The notes under the pieces: generated by a model
Seen by the model: only the letters and a program-made list of their open reading frames with translations
The model's database searches: none
What the model was told of the DNA's origin: nothing
NCBI GenBank assembly: GCA_023145935.1
Contig: JAGLDB010000001.1
Span: 1-38,093, forward strand
Source of the DNA: Candidatus Sabulitectum sp.
Lineage (GTDB): Bacteria > Fermentibacterota > Fermentibacteria > Fermentibacterales > Fermentibacteraceae
Length of the DNA stretch: 38,093 nt
Direction of reading: 5' to 3'
Position numbers and translations under genes: made by a program
Shown: piece by piece, positions 30,192 through 37,692 of the stretch
Layout of the letters: each line of letters begins with the position of its first letter
Position numbering within the stretch: the first letter of the stretch is position 1

Positions 30192-30804
30192 CTTTCCGGA
30201 GTCCTACAATCAGGCGCGGAGTGATTGTATTCTTCTTGGTGCTGATCTTTCGGAAGGGTCGTATTTAAAAATCAAAAGGTTTCTTGATCTTCTTCTGGTT
30301 AGCGCGGTGAAAACAAATCTTGTGGGACCTGCGGAAATTGACCGTTTGTGGACTAGGCATGTGCTTGAGTCTATTGCGTTTATTCCCTTTCTTGCAGGTG
30401 ATACCGTTATCGACATTGGTACAGGCGCCGGTTTCCCCGGAATGATTCTTTCTCTCTGTGGATATGATGTGATCATGGTTGAATCGAGGAGGAAGAGATG
30501 TGCCTTTTTAGAGACTGCTGCGAGAAAATGCGGGGTTTCCTGCCGGGTAATGAACAGCAGAATTGAAGATTCAGGGCCTTTTCCGGGAAATAGTCTGTTT
30601 ACATCCAGGGCAGTCAAGGGCCATGAAGAAATGATAAAGTTGATAAGTCCAGCTGCACCCGCAGGGTTTTCTCTTGTAACCAGAGTTCCCCGTCAGGCGG
30701 AAACTTGTTCCAATACAGTAATATCAGAAGAACTGCCCATGCCTCCGCTTGACCGAAAGGGGTTTATTCTGCAGTATCGACACCCCAGTGTAAAGAAATT
30801 ATAA
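30172..30804 (+). CDS. rsmG: 16S rRNA (guanine-N7) methyltransferase RsmG
   Basis: A 210-residue SAM-dependent enzyme that methylates G527 of 16S rRNA; loss of it gives low-level streptomycin resistance in other bacteria. The SAM site is DTVIDIGTGAGFPGMILSL (about residues 77-95), and VGPAEIDRLWTRHVLES is the family's conserved upstream segment. The GTG start at 30172 lies inside the parS palindrome and within the mnmG 3' end; GTG at 30181 is an alternative start. The C-terminal part is less typical than the core. The gene is the usual neighbour between mnmG and parA. Confidence 0.94.
   Translation: MFHVKHSFPESYNQARSDCILLGADLSEGSYLKIKRFLDLLLVSAVKTNLVGPAEIDRLWTRHVLESIAFIPFLAGDTVIDIGTGAGFPGMILSLCGYDVIMVESRRKRCAFLETAARKCGVSCRVMNSRIEDSGPFPGNSLFTSRAVKGHEEMIKLISPAAPAGFSLVTRVPRQAETCSNTVISEELPMPPLDRKGFILQYRHPSVKKL
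30173..30188. promoter_or_regulatory. parS: parS centromere site overlapping the rsmG start
   Basis: TGTTTCACGTGAAACA is an exact 16-bp match to the bacterial parS consensus. It overlaps the mnmG 3' end and both candidate GTG starts of rsmG, and it lies 632 bp before parA. ParB bound here could spread over the whole rsmG-parA-parB region. Confidence 0.97.
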
Positions 30805-30819
30805 GGAAAGGTGACCTAA

Positions 30820-31578
30820 ATGACCAGAATTCTTGCTGTGGCCAACCAGAAGGGCGGAGTAGGTAAAACCACCACCGTTATTAATCTTGGTGCCAGCATT
30901 GCCGTTCACGATAAAGAAGTACTTGTTATTGATCTTGATCCGCAAGCAAATGCAACCAGTGGTCTGGGGAATGAAGAGGCAGATACAAAAGGTATTCACA
31001 ACTTCATTTCAGGAGAAAATACCCTGGATGAATGCACTGTTAAAACAGAGGTTGAGGGCTTATCCCTTATTCCTGGAGCAAGACATCTTGCCGGTACTGA
31101 AATTGAACTTGCGGCCCAGGACCAGCGGGAATTCTTTCTGGCACAGGCACTTGCAGAGTCAGACCTTTCCGGTTACGATTATGTTCTCATTGACTGTCCA
31201 CCGTCTCTTGGGCTTTTAACTATCAATGCGCTTGTTGCGGCCCATGGCGTTATTCTAACCGTTCAGAGTGAGTACTATGCTCTTGAGGGGCTCTCGCATC
31301 TTATGGAGACAGTAAAAAGAATAAAGGCTCACTGGAACAAAGACCTGAGCATTTTTGGCGTAGTTCTTACAATGTATGACAAAAGACTGAAGTTGAGTCG
31401 GGAGGTTGAATTCTCTGCAGAGAAGTATCTTGGAAAGTCTCTCTTTAAAACACGCATTCCAAGAAATGTTCGACTGAGTGAAGCTCCAAGCCATGGAAAA
31501 CCAGTTATTTTATATGATGCATATTCCAGCGGGGCAAAGAGTTACATGAGTCTGGCCAGGGAGGTTCTGTCAAGGTGA
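30820..31578 (+). CDS. parA: Chromosome-partitioning ATPase ParA (Soj)
   Basis: A 252-residue chromosomal-type ParA without the N-terminal DNA-binding extension of plasmid type Ia proteins. The deviant Walker A is KGGVGKTTT (residues 11-19). VLVIDLDPQANATSGLG and YVLIDCPPSLGLLTINAL carry the other nucleotide-site residues. ATP-bound dimers coat DNA and pull ParB-parS complexes. ATG at 30820 follows AAGGAAAGGTG. It overlaps parB by 4 bp. Confidence 0.97.
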   Translation: MTRILAVANQKGGVGKTTTVINLGASIAVHDKEVLVIDLDPQANATSGLGNEEADTKGIHNFISGENTLDECTVKTEVEGLSLIPGARHLAGTEIELAAQDQREFFLAQALAESDLSGYDYVLIDCPPSLGLLTINALVAAHGVILTVQSEYYALEGLSHLMETVKRIKAHWNKDLSIFGVVLTMYDKRLKLSREVEFSAEKYLGKSLFKTRIPRNVRLSEAPSHGKPVILYDAYSSGAKSYMSLAREVLSR

Positions 31579-32444
31579 AACGAAAAAACGCACTTGGAAG
31601 AGGGCTGGAATCATTGCTGCCAAGTATCAGTATGGAAGAAAATGCCTCTGAAAAAGGAACGCCTGCAGAAATTCCGGTTGATGCTATTGATCCTAATCCA
31701 TTTCAGCCAAGAATCGATTGGAACGACGAAGAGCTTTCTTCTCTTGCAGAGTCAATTAAACAGCAGGGCATCCTGCAGCCTATCGTTTTAAGGAAACATG
31801 GCAGCCGTTATGAGCTTATTGCAGGAGAAAGAAGACTGAGAGCTTCGATACTGGCAGACATGCAGACAATTCCCGCATTCATAAGGGAAGCTACAGATGC
31901 GCAGATGATGGCTCTTGCCTTGATAGAGAATATCCAGAGGCAGGATCTGAACCCGATGGAAAAGGCAGAGGCATTCACCCGGTTTTGCGCCGAGTTCGAC
32001 CTGACCCAGGAGGAACTTGGAAAACAAGTTGGTATAAGTCGTTCAGCAGTGGCAAATTTTCAGAGACTTACGGAGTTGCCTCTTTCGGTAAAAACAATGG
32101 TAAGGACTGGTAAGCTTTCAATGGGACACGGCAGGGCTCTTCTTGGTTTGGCTGGTGAGGACTCTATTGTAAGAACAGCAAACATGTGCATTGCCAGGGG
32201 ATATAGCGTAAGAGCTCTGGAAGATGCTGTAAGAAAGATCACCGGCAGAAAAACGCTGAAGCGAATAAAAAAAGAAACGATACCAGAAATAAAGCAGCTG
32301 GAAACAGAGCTTCAGCGAGTGCTTGGAGCCAGGGTTATTCTTAGGGATTCCGGAGGATCCGGCAGATTGGTAATAGAGTACAGCTCTCTGGACGAGCTGG
32401 ACAGGATTCTTAGTATAATAAGGGGTCGGGGAAACTCGGCATAG
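31575..32444 (+). CDS. parB: Chromosome-partitioning protein ParB (Spo0J)
   Basis: A 289-residue CTP-dependent DNA clamp loaded at parS. The N-terminal CTP-binding region has the GERRLRA motif (residues 80-86), followed by ALIENIQRQDLNPMEKAEAF. The helix-turn-helix region is TQEELGKQVGISRSAVAN, and a C-terminal dimer domain follows. The start is GTG at 31575 in a GTGA overlap with the parA stop. The first residues (KRKNALGRGLESLLP) resemble the usual ParA-stimulating N-terminus. Confidence 0.97.
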   Translation: MKRKNALGRGLESLLPSISMEENASEKGTPAEIPVDAIDPNPFQPRIDWNDEELSSLAESIKQQGILQPIVLRKHGSRYELIAGERRLRASILADMQTIPAFIREATDAQMMALALIENIQRQDLNPMEKAEAFTRFCAEFDLTQEELGKQVGISRSAVANFQRLTELPLSVKTMVRTGKLSMGHGRALLGLAGEDSIVRTANMCIARGYSVRALEDAVRKITGRKTLKRIKKETIPEIKQLETELQRVLGARVILRDSGGSGRLVIEYSSLDELDRILSIIRGRGNSA

Positions 32445-32475
32445 TTCTACACTAAAAACAATATCGGAGGTTTTC

Positions 32476-32643
32476 ATGGCTTACAAAATTAACGACAACT
32501 GCATCAGTTGTGGTGCCTGTCAGGGCGAGTGCCCTGTTGACTGTATCAAAGAGGGAACACCCTATGTAATAGATGCTGCAACTTGTATCGATTGTGGTGC
32601 CTGCGCAGCTGTTTGCCCCGTCAGTTGCATAGAAGCTCCCTAG
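32476..32643 (+). CDS. 2x[4Fe-4S] ferredoxin, clostridial type
   Basis: A 55-residue protein with two complete cluster motifs, CISCGACQGECP and CIDCGACAAVCP, separated by a short linker: the classic bacterial low-potential ferredoxin. It would carry electrons for enzymes such as 2-oxoacid:ferredoxin oxidoreductases, one of which starts 5 kb away (iorA). ATG at 32476 follows CGGAGG with good spacing. It lies 31 bp after parB and before a strong terminator, so it may be cotranscribed with parB. Confidence 0.96.
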   Translation: MAYKINDNCISCGACQGECPVDCIKEGTPYVIDAATCIDCGACAAVCPVSCIEAP

Positions 32644-32666
32644 CCCTGCAGAATTTTTAAGAATGC

Positions 32667-32702
32667 AGCCGCACAGGTTTTCCTGTGCGGCTACATGTTT
32701 TT
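32667..32702. terminator. Strong hairpin terminator shared by convergent genes
   Basis: An 11-bp perfect stem AGCCGCACAGG/CCTGTGCGGCT (32667-32692) has a TTTT loop and a T-run at 32697-32702. It ends the parA-parB-ferredoxin unit. The leftward glycosyltransferase stop codon (32691-32693) lies in its right arm. On the left side only a weaker T-rich stretch exists for termination in the other direction. Confidence 0.88.
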
Positions 32703-33857
32703 TACTAGAAATGTATACAACTGATAGAGTTGTTCCACCATGATCTTTGCGGAAAACGGAGCGAGATCCTGATCTACTGTGGCGAGTATTTCATTCCTTA
32801 GTTCCGGCGAGGAGAGTAGCTTACAAATTCCTTTTGCAAGACATGCAATATCGCCATGGCTGCACAGAAATCCATTCTTAAGCCCGTTAATGAGTTCGGC
32901 AATTCCACCAACGTCCGTGGCAACCACAGGAACCCTTACAGCAAGAGCTTCCAACATGGCCCTGGGGAGCCCTTCACTTCTGGAAGTTAGAAGGAAAACA
33001 TCAAAAGCAGGGAGAATCTCGGCTACATCTTTTCTGCTTCCCAGCATAATAAAATTTTCTTCCATATTTTTTGCTTTGATGTATTGCTTTATGTAGCTGT
33101 CCAGCGGACCATCTCCAACTATTACAAACCTGACATTCGGAAAAGAAACTCTGACCTTCTCAGCAACATCAATAATTGCCTCTGGATGCTTCTGAGATGC
33201 CAGTCTTATAACAGTACCAACTACCGGAAAAGCGGCAGGGATACCAAGACGGTTCTTTGCCTGAAGATTATTCCCCCGCTGGGCAAAGAAAGACTCAAAT
33301 TCCACACCACTTCGTATCAGCTGATAGTCTTCCGGTTTGCCAATTCCCCAGTTAACACCCTTTTTAATGTCATGAGGACTAACGACAATATTTGAATCTG
33401 CAAGGTTATAACCGAAGCGTTCAAGAACAGAGTAGAACGTCTTAAGAATGGGGTGCATTGTATCAAAAAAGGACCATCCATGAACGGTTTGCACTATCTT
33501 TGCAGGTGTTTTTGCATACGCTGCGGCAAGTCTGCCGAGAAATTTTGCCTTTGATCCATGGGTATGAACAATGGAGAACTGATTTTTTTCAATAATATTC
33601 TTTATCTCAAAAAATGCTTTGATGTCGTGGTAGATGGATAGTTTTCTTACAAGATGCGGAGCGGTAAAAACAGGAATACCATACTTAATTGAAAGATCAC
33701 TAAACGTGCCTTCCGGCGAAATTTCAGGTCCGGTCAAAACAGCTGAGGGGTATCCCATTCTTGTGATCTCACGGCAACTGATCAGCGTGTTCATCTGAGC
33801 ACCGCCAACAGCCATTTTCGTAATGATGTGCAGTACGGTGGTTTCTTTTTCTGACAT
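32691..33857 (-). CDS. GT4-family glycosyltransferase
   Basis: A 388-residue GT-B fold glycosyltransferase (GT4, GT1-superfamily). The N-terminal acceptor domain begins ITKMAVGGAQMNTL (the GGA loop). The donor domain holds VGTVIRLASQKHP, RFVIVGDGPL and the signature TSRSEGLPRAMLEALAVRVPVVAT with the conserved Glu pair. The acceptor is not predictable; lipopolysaccharide or other envelope glycans are likely. ATG at 33857 overlaps the stop of the preceding membrane-protein gene. It belongs to a leftward four-gene group. Confidence 0.9.
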   Translation of the reverse strand: MSEKETTVLHIITKMAVGGAQMNTLISCREITRMGYPSAVLTGPEISPEGTFSDLSIKYGIPVFTAPHLVRKLSIYHDIKAFFEIKNIIEKNQFSIVHTHGSKAKFLGRLAAAYAKTPAKIVQTVHGWSFFDTMHPILKTFYSVLERFGYNLADSNIVVSPHDIKKGVNWGIGKPEDYQLIRSGVEFESFFAQRGNNLQAKNRLGIPAAFPVVGTVIRLASQKHPEAIIDVAEKVRVSFPNVRFVIVGDGPLDSYIKQYIKAKNMEENFIMLGSRKDVAEILPAFDVFLLTSRSEGLPRAMLEALAVRVPVVATDVGGIAELINGLKNGFLCSHGDIACLAKGICKLLSSPELRNEILATVDQDLAPFSAKIMVEQLYQLYTFLVKNM

Positions 33858-34384
33858 TACTTCCTTTTCCTGCTTATTTTGTCAGACGTTACATCTTTTC
33901 TGAAATAAAGGCACAACCCGTAAAATACAACAATCAGAATCGTAAGCCCGGAATAAAAGAGGGGGCTGAGAAAAATAGACCCGATTGCCCAGAAAACAAG
34001 AACGGGAAGCAGGAGTTTCTTTGTATGCCATAGCATGGTCTTTAGACTGTTGTTTCTGTAAGAGTTGTAGTCGCGAAAAAGATCTTCAGCAAAACTGAAC
34101 AAAACAACAGACAAGGCAGTCAGCCCCAGATGAAGAGGTATTCCACCAACAAGATGACGGTTCTGTGCAAAAGCCAGAATGCTTGTCACAAATGGAAGCA
34201 GAATCATTCCGCCCAGAAGAAATCGCATACCCCAGAGCAAAGCCTGATCCGAGGTGAATTCCTTTCCCGGAGTCTCCTGTTTTTTAATAAAGACGGTTAG
34301 CAGGTGTCGGGAAAGCCGGAAAAGCCCGGAGAGAAGCAACACTACCACCAGTACTACTCCATAATCCATGAGTCGCTGAGGCAA
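33857..34384 (-). CDS. Multi-pass membrane protein of unknown function
   Basis: A 175-residue hydrophobic protein with about four to five membrane helices, for example near residues 9-25, 55-75, 83-103, 128-145 and 147-168. I recognise no family. The start is probably TTG at 34384, since AGGAGG lies 8 bp upstream; ATG at 34369 would remove five residues. It begins just after the stop of another membrane-protein gene and overlaps the glycosyltransferase start, so the three are likely cotranslated. It may serve in glycan or lipid handling at the membrane, but this is only context. Confidence 0.75.
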   Translation of the reverse strand: MPQRLMDYGVVLVVVLLLSGLFRLSRHLLTVFIKKQETPGKEFTSDQALLWGMRFLLGGMILLPFVTSILAFAQNRHLVGGIPLHLGLTALSVVLFSFAEDLFRDYNSYRNNSLKTMLWHTKKLLLPVLVFWAIGSIFLSPLFYSGLTILIVVFYGLCLYFRKDVTSDKISRKRK

Positions 34385-34386
34385 AA

Positions 34387-34938
34387 TTATTTCCTCCTTT
34401 TGTTTCTTTTGATTTGATATATGATACCAGAAACAGCAATTACTACCACAATAACCCAATAAGCAGTGATACCACAAGCTACATTAATCCAGGCGATTAG
34501 ATTTACAGTTCCCGTTGCAGCAAGCCCAGCTCCGGCTAAAGAAGTAAGTACCGAGAATACAAAATTTCGGGACACATAAACAAGAGCACCGGAAACAAGT
34601 GCCACTACTCCTGCAAATATCATTGATAAGTCGGGAAAAAAAGAAGAGCAGAGAAAATAGCCGATGAATAGACCTGCAAGGAAAAAAGCAGCTCTGTAAA
34701 GAAAAGAGACTGCGATGGCAAGAAGTACTGCAAGTACATAAGGGCCAAATTGCAGAACATCAGGATTATCAGTGAAATTTATAAGAACGGAACCCCCTTG
34801 AATAACACCAACAATAAGAGCAAATAGTACAAGGGCAAATGGAACAAGACGGTTTCCCCAGAAGGCTAGTGCGATTCCCGATACCAGGAGGAATACAGGT
34901 ATAGCAAAAGGATGGTACATTACAAGTTGGCCAATCAT
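34387..34938 (-). CDS. Seven-helix-like membrane protein of unknown function
   Basis: A 183-residue, almost fully membrane-embedded protein with six to seven helices rich in Gly, Ala and Val, ending in a basic tail (KRNKRRK) that should face the cytoplasm. The helix pattern is reminiscent of DUF4203/TMEM198-type small membrane proteins, but I cannot confirm this. ATG at 34938 follows GGAGG with 5 bp spacing, sharing one base with the HAD-gene stop (TAATG). Confidence 0.75.
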   Translation of the reverse strand: MIGQLVMYHPFAIPVFLLVSGIALAFWGNRLVPFALVLFALIVGVIQGGSVLINFTDNPDVLQFGPYVLAVLLAIAVSFLYRAAFFLAGLFIGYFLCSSFFPDLSMIFAGVVALVSGALVYVSRNFVFSVLTSLAGAGLAATGTVNLIAWINVACGITAYWVIVVVIAVSGIIYQIKRNKRRK

Positions 34939-35636
34939 TACAACCTCCGTAGAAAATGAAGAAGTTCCTTAAGCCCTTGAATATCACAGGAGGCTTCAGG
35001 CGCAGACAAGCCGGTATTGTAACCATTGCGAACAAGAACAACAGGCATTCCGGCAGATTCAGCAGCTTGGACTCCTTTCCACGCATCTTCAAAAACGAGA
35101 CACCTGGAAGGATCCACTGAGAGAAAATCAGCAGCTTTCAAAAAAATATCCGGGGAGGGTTTTCCGCAGAGACCTTCTCCTCCTATAACTGGGGGAAGGA
35201 AATCTACAGCATTTCCTGCAATGATCCTTACAAGGTTGCTGTCGGTATTTGAAGCAATTGCGCAGCTTTTTTCTCTGCATGCAATTTTAAGAACTGCAGA
35301 AGCATCCTTGAAAAGTGGAATCAGCCCTTTCGCACAGAAATCAGTATAGATGACTTTTTGCGCGGCTCTGGCTGCATCAATATCATCAACGCGGAGTTTG
35401 GTCCTTTTAATTTCACCAGCAAGCCCTCTGCCGAAAAAGGCCCAGTGTTTCCAGTATTCTTCTTCTGGAATAGAGTGTTGATACCGGGAAAGAACAAGAT
35501 TCCAGGCTTTTCTGTAAAACGGTTCGCTGTCAGCAAGTACTCCATCGAAGTCAAACAGAATAGCTTGTGCGTTCCTCCACAACTCTGAAAGTTTCAGCTT
35601 AGCCTCCACGGGTCTGGTCAAATAAATAAATTTCAA
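34938..35636 (-). CDS. HAD-superfamily hydrolase (phosphatase / beta-phosphoglucomutase-like)
   Basis: A protein of up to 232 residues. Motif I is ILFDFDGVLADSEP (the nucleophile and acid Asp pair), motif II is CAIASNTDSNL, motif III Lys is in GKPSPDIF, and motif IV is CLVFEDAWKGVQAAESAG. The helical cap between motifs I and II marks subclass I, similar to phosphoglycolate phosphatases and sugar phosphatases. The substrate is unknown. The start is uncertain: TTG at 35636 gives about 24 residues before motif I but has only a weak ribosome site; an internal GTG or TTG could be correct. It is divergent from ptb. Confidence 0.88.
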   Translation of the reverse strand: MKFIYLTRPVEAKLKLSELWRNAQAILFDFDGVLADSEPFYRKAWNLVLSRYQHSIPEEEYWKHWAFFGRGLAGEIKRTKLRVDDIDAARAAQKVIYTDFCAKGLIPLFKDASAVLKIACREKSCAIASNTDSNLVRIIAGNAVDFLPPVIGGEGLCGKPSPDIFLKAADFLSVDPSRCLVFEDAWKGVQAAESAGMPVVLVRNGYNTGLSAPEASCDIQGLKELLHFLRRL

Positions 35637-35691
35637 TCATAGTATCATATCTCTTGTGGTAAGTAAATCCCATAGAAAACGGAGGTTCCCA

Positions 35692-36591
35692 TTGCTGTCC
35701 AATTTTTTTGAGATAAGAAATGCTGCCAGGACAATTAAAGGTGCCAGAGTTGCTGTTCCTTTCGGACACGATGCTTCATCGCTGGAAGCATTGCTTGAAG
35801 CATCTGATTCCGGCCTCGCCGGGAGCATAATAGTAGGATCAGAGGAAGAAGTAAAGAAATCGCTCCTGGAGCTGGATCGAGAGCTTCCCGGTGATATATC
35901 GGTTATTCACTGTGAAGATCCCGAAGAAGCCGCGCTGAAGGCCGTGAGCCTGGTGAGTTCCGGTGAAGCGACCATGCTTATGAAAGGGCTGATCAAAACC
36001 TCCATCTTCCTGAAGGCTGTTCTTAACAAAGAGTTTGGTCTGAGAACTGGAAGAGTTCTAAGCCATGTAGCCGTTGTTCATGCTCCCAGACAGGAACGCC
36101 TTGTGGCCATAACTGACGGCGGTATGAATATCAGACCTGACAGGGAAGAAATAATTCAAATAGCCTTGAATGCCGGAGATATAATGTTGAAACTCGGGGC
36201 TGACAGGGTAAGAATTGCTCTTCTTGCTGCAGTTGAGGTTGCAAATGAGAAAATGCCGGAAACCATTCTCTGGAAACAGATAGCCGAAGACGGTATTGCA
36301 GGGGTGGATGTTGCCGGCCCTGTTGCAGTGGATGGGGCAATGGACCCCGAAGCTGCCGCGATCAAAAAAATGGAAGGTCCTGTTGCCGGTAGAGCAAATG
36401 TTCTGGTAACACCGGACATCGCCTGCGGTAATATTTTCGCCAAGGGCTTTATGTACATGACAAATACAGAGGTCGGTGGGCTTATTGCCGGAGCTGGGGC
36501 TCCTGTGGTAATGCTTAGTCGTTCCGACTCTGCTTCCACCAAGCTGAACAGTCTTGCTCTTGGTGTGGTTGTGGCAGGGGGAAAGCAATGA
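35692..36591 (+). CDS. ptb: Phosphate butyryltransferase (phosphotransacylase)
   Basis: Converts butyryl-CoA (or a branched or aryl acyl-CoA) and phosphate to acyl-phosphate and CoA. At 299 residues from the chosen start it has the normal family length. GEATMLMKGLIKTSIFLKAVLNKE, LSHVAVVHAPRQERLVAITDGGMNI and PVDGPVA-like AGPVAVDGAMDPEAA are typical. The start is TTG at 35692 behind GGAGG with 6 bp spacing; an upstream in-frame GTG at 35656 has no such site. It overlaps buk by 4 bp. Confidence 0.93.
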   Translation: MLSNFFEIRNAARTIKGARVAVPFGHDASSLEALLEASDSGLAGSIIVGSEEEVKKSLLELDRELPGDISVIHCEDPEEAALKAVSLVSSGEATMLMKGLIKTSIFLKAVLNKEFGLRTGRVLSHVAVVHAPRQERLVAITDGGMNIRPDREEIIQIALNAGDIMLKLGADRVRIALLAAVEVANEKMPETILWKQIAEDGIAGVDVAGPVAVDGAMDPEAAAIKKMEGPVAGRANVLVTPDIACGNIFAKGFMYMTNTEVGGLIAGAGAPVVMLSRSDSASTKLNSLALGVVVAGGKQ

Positions 36592-37664
36592 AAAGAAGGC
36601 TTATTCTTGCAATAAATCCTGGTGGGACTTCCACCAAGGCAGGTCTTTACAATAACGATGAGCTGATATTCGAGGAGAATGTACGTCATGATCCATCTGA
36701 ACTTGAGCCATTTCCTTCAACATTTGATCAGATGGATTTTAGACGCGACATTGTAATGAAAATTCTTACCGAAAAGGGATACAAGCTGGAAGATCTTTCT
36801 GCGGTTGTGGGCAGAGGTGGTACATTTAAACCTCTTGCCAGTGGAACCTACCGGGTGAACAAAGAGCTGCTTGCTGATATTAAGGATGGTTCAACACTCC
36901 AGGCGGATCACCCGTCGAATCTTGGCGCTCTGATTGCATGGGGTATCGCTGCGAAAGCAGGTGTTCCTGCCTATTTTGTTGACCCTGTGTGTGTTGATGA
37001 AATGATAGATGAGGCCAGATTAAGCGGGCACCCCCTTCTTCCCAGGGTGAGTCTCAGCCATGCACTTAATATCAGAATGGTGGCTTACAAGGCAGCTGAA
37101 AAGCTGGGCAGGCCAATGAACCAGTTGAATATGATCGTGATGCATCTGGGAAGCGGTGTGAGCGTAAACGCCCTTCGCAAAGGTCTTATGATAGATACCA
37201 ACAATGCCAATGATGACGGTCCTTTCAGCTCCACCAGAACTGGTGGGCTTCCAGTGACAGGGCTGATAAAATTGTGCCTCAGTGGAAAGTATGACCACAG
37301 AGAACTGAAAAAAATGCTTTTGAAAAAAGGAGGGGTTTACGCCTATCTTCAAGAGGAGCATATAGGAATAGTTAGAGAGAAAGCCGCAAACGGTGATGAG
37401 AAAGCCGACCTGGTTCTTCGGGCCATGGTGTACCAGATGGCAAAAGAAGCCGGGGCAATGGCTGCCGCTCTTCGCGGAGAAGTGGATGCTGTTGTGATAA
37501 CCGGAGGTATAGCATATAACCCCTGGGTAACAGATCTGCTTTCTGAATATCTTTCATACCTTGGTGAGATACTTGTTTTCCCCGGTGAGGCAGAGCTGGA
37601 GGCACTCACAAGGGGTGTTTTAAGAGTAATGAATGATATTGAAAAAGAGAAAGAATACAGATAG
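36588..37664 (+). CDS. buk: Butyrate kinase (acyl kinase, ASKHA family)
   Basis: Transfers phosphate from acyl-phosphate to ADP, making ATP and a free acid such as butyrate, isobutyrate or phenylacetate. At 358 residues it is normal in length. AINPGGTSTKAGLY is the ASKHA phosphate-1 motif at the N-terminus. VVGRGGTFKPLASGTYRVN and MHLGSGVSVNALRKG are family signatures, and VVITGGIAYN lies near the C-terminus. ATG at 36588 overlaps the ptb stop (ATGA). With the oxidoreductase downstream it forms a substrate-level phosphorylation module. Confidence 0.95.
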   Translation: MKRRLILAINPGGTSTKAGLYNNDELIFEENVRHDPSELEPFPSTFDQMDFRRDIVMKILTEKGYKLEDLSAVVGRGGTFKPLASGTYRVNKELLADIKDGSTLQADHPSNLGALIAWGIAAKAGVPAYFVDPVCVDEMIDEARLSGHPLLPRVSLSHALNIRMVAYKAAEKLGRPMNQLNMIVMHLGSGVSVNALRKGLMIDTNNANDDGPFSSTRTGGLPVTGLIKLCLSGKYDHRELKKMLLKKGGVYAYLQEEHIGIVREKAANGDEKADLVLRAMVYQMAKEAGAMAAALRGEVDAVVITGGIAYNPWVTDLLSEYLSYLGEILVFPGEAELEALTRGVLRVMNDIEKEKEYR

Positions 37665-37692
37665 CAAACTGAACAAGGAAGAAAGGCAGGCC

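Noticed and set aside
32691..35636. O-antigen or capsule gene cluster
   Set aside because: Only one glycosyltransferase, two unassigned membrane proteins and a HAD hydrolase are present; no polymerase, flippase or nucleotide-sugar genes are seen.
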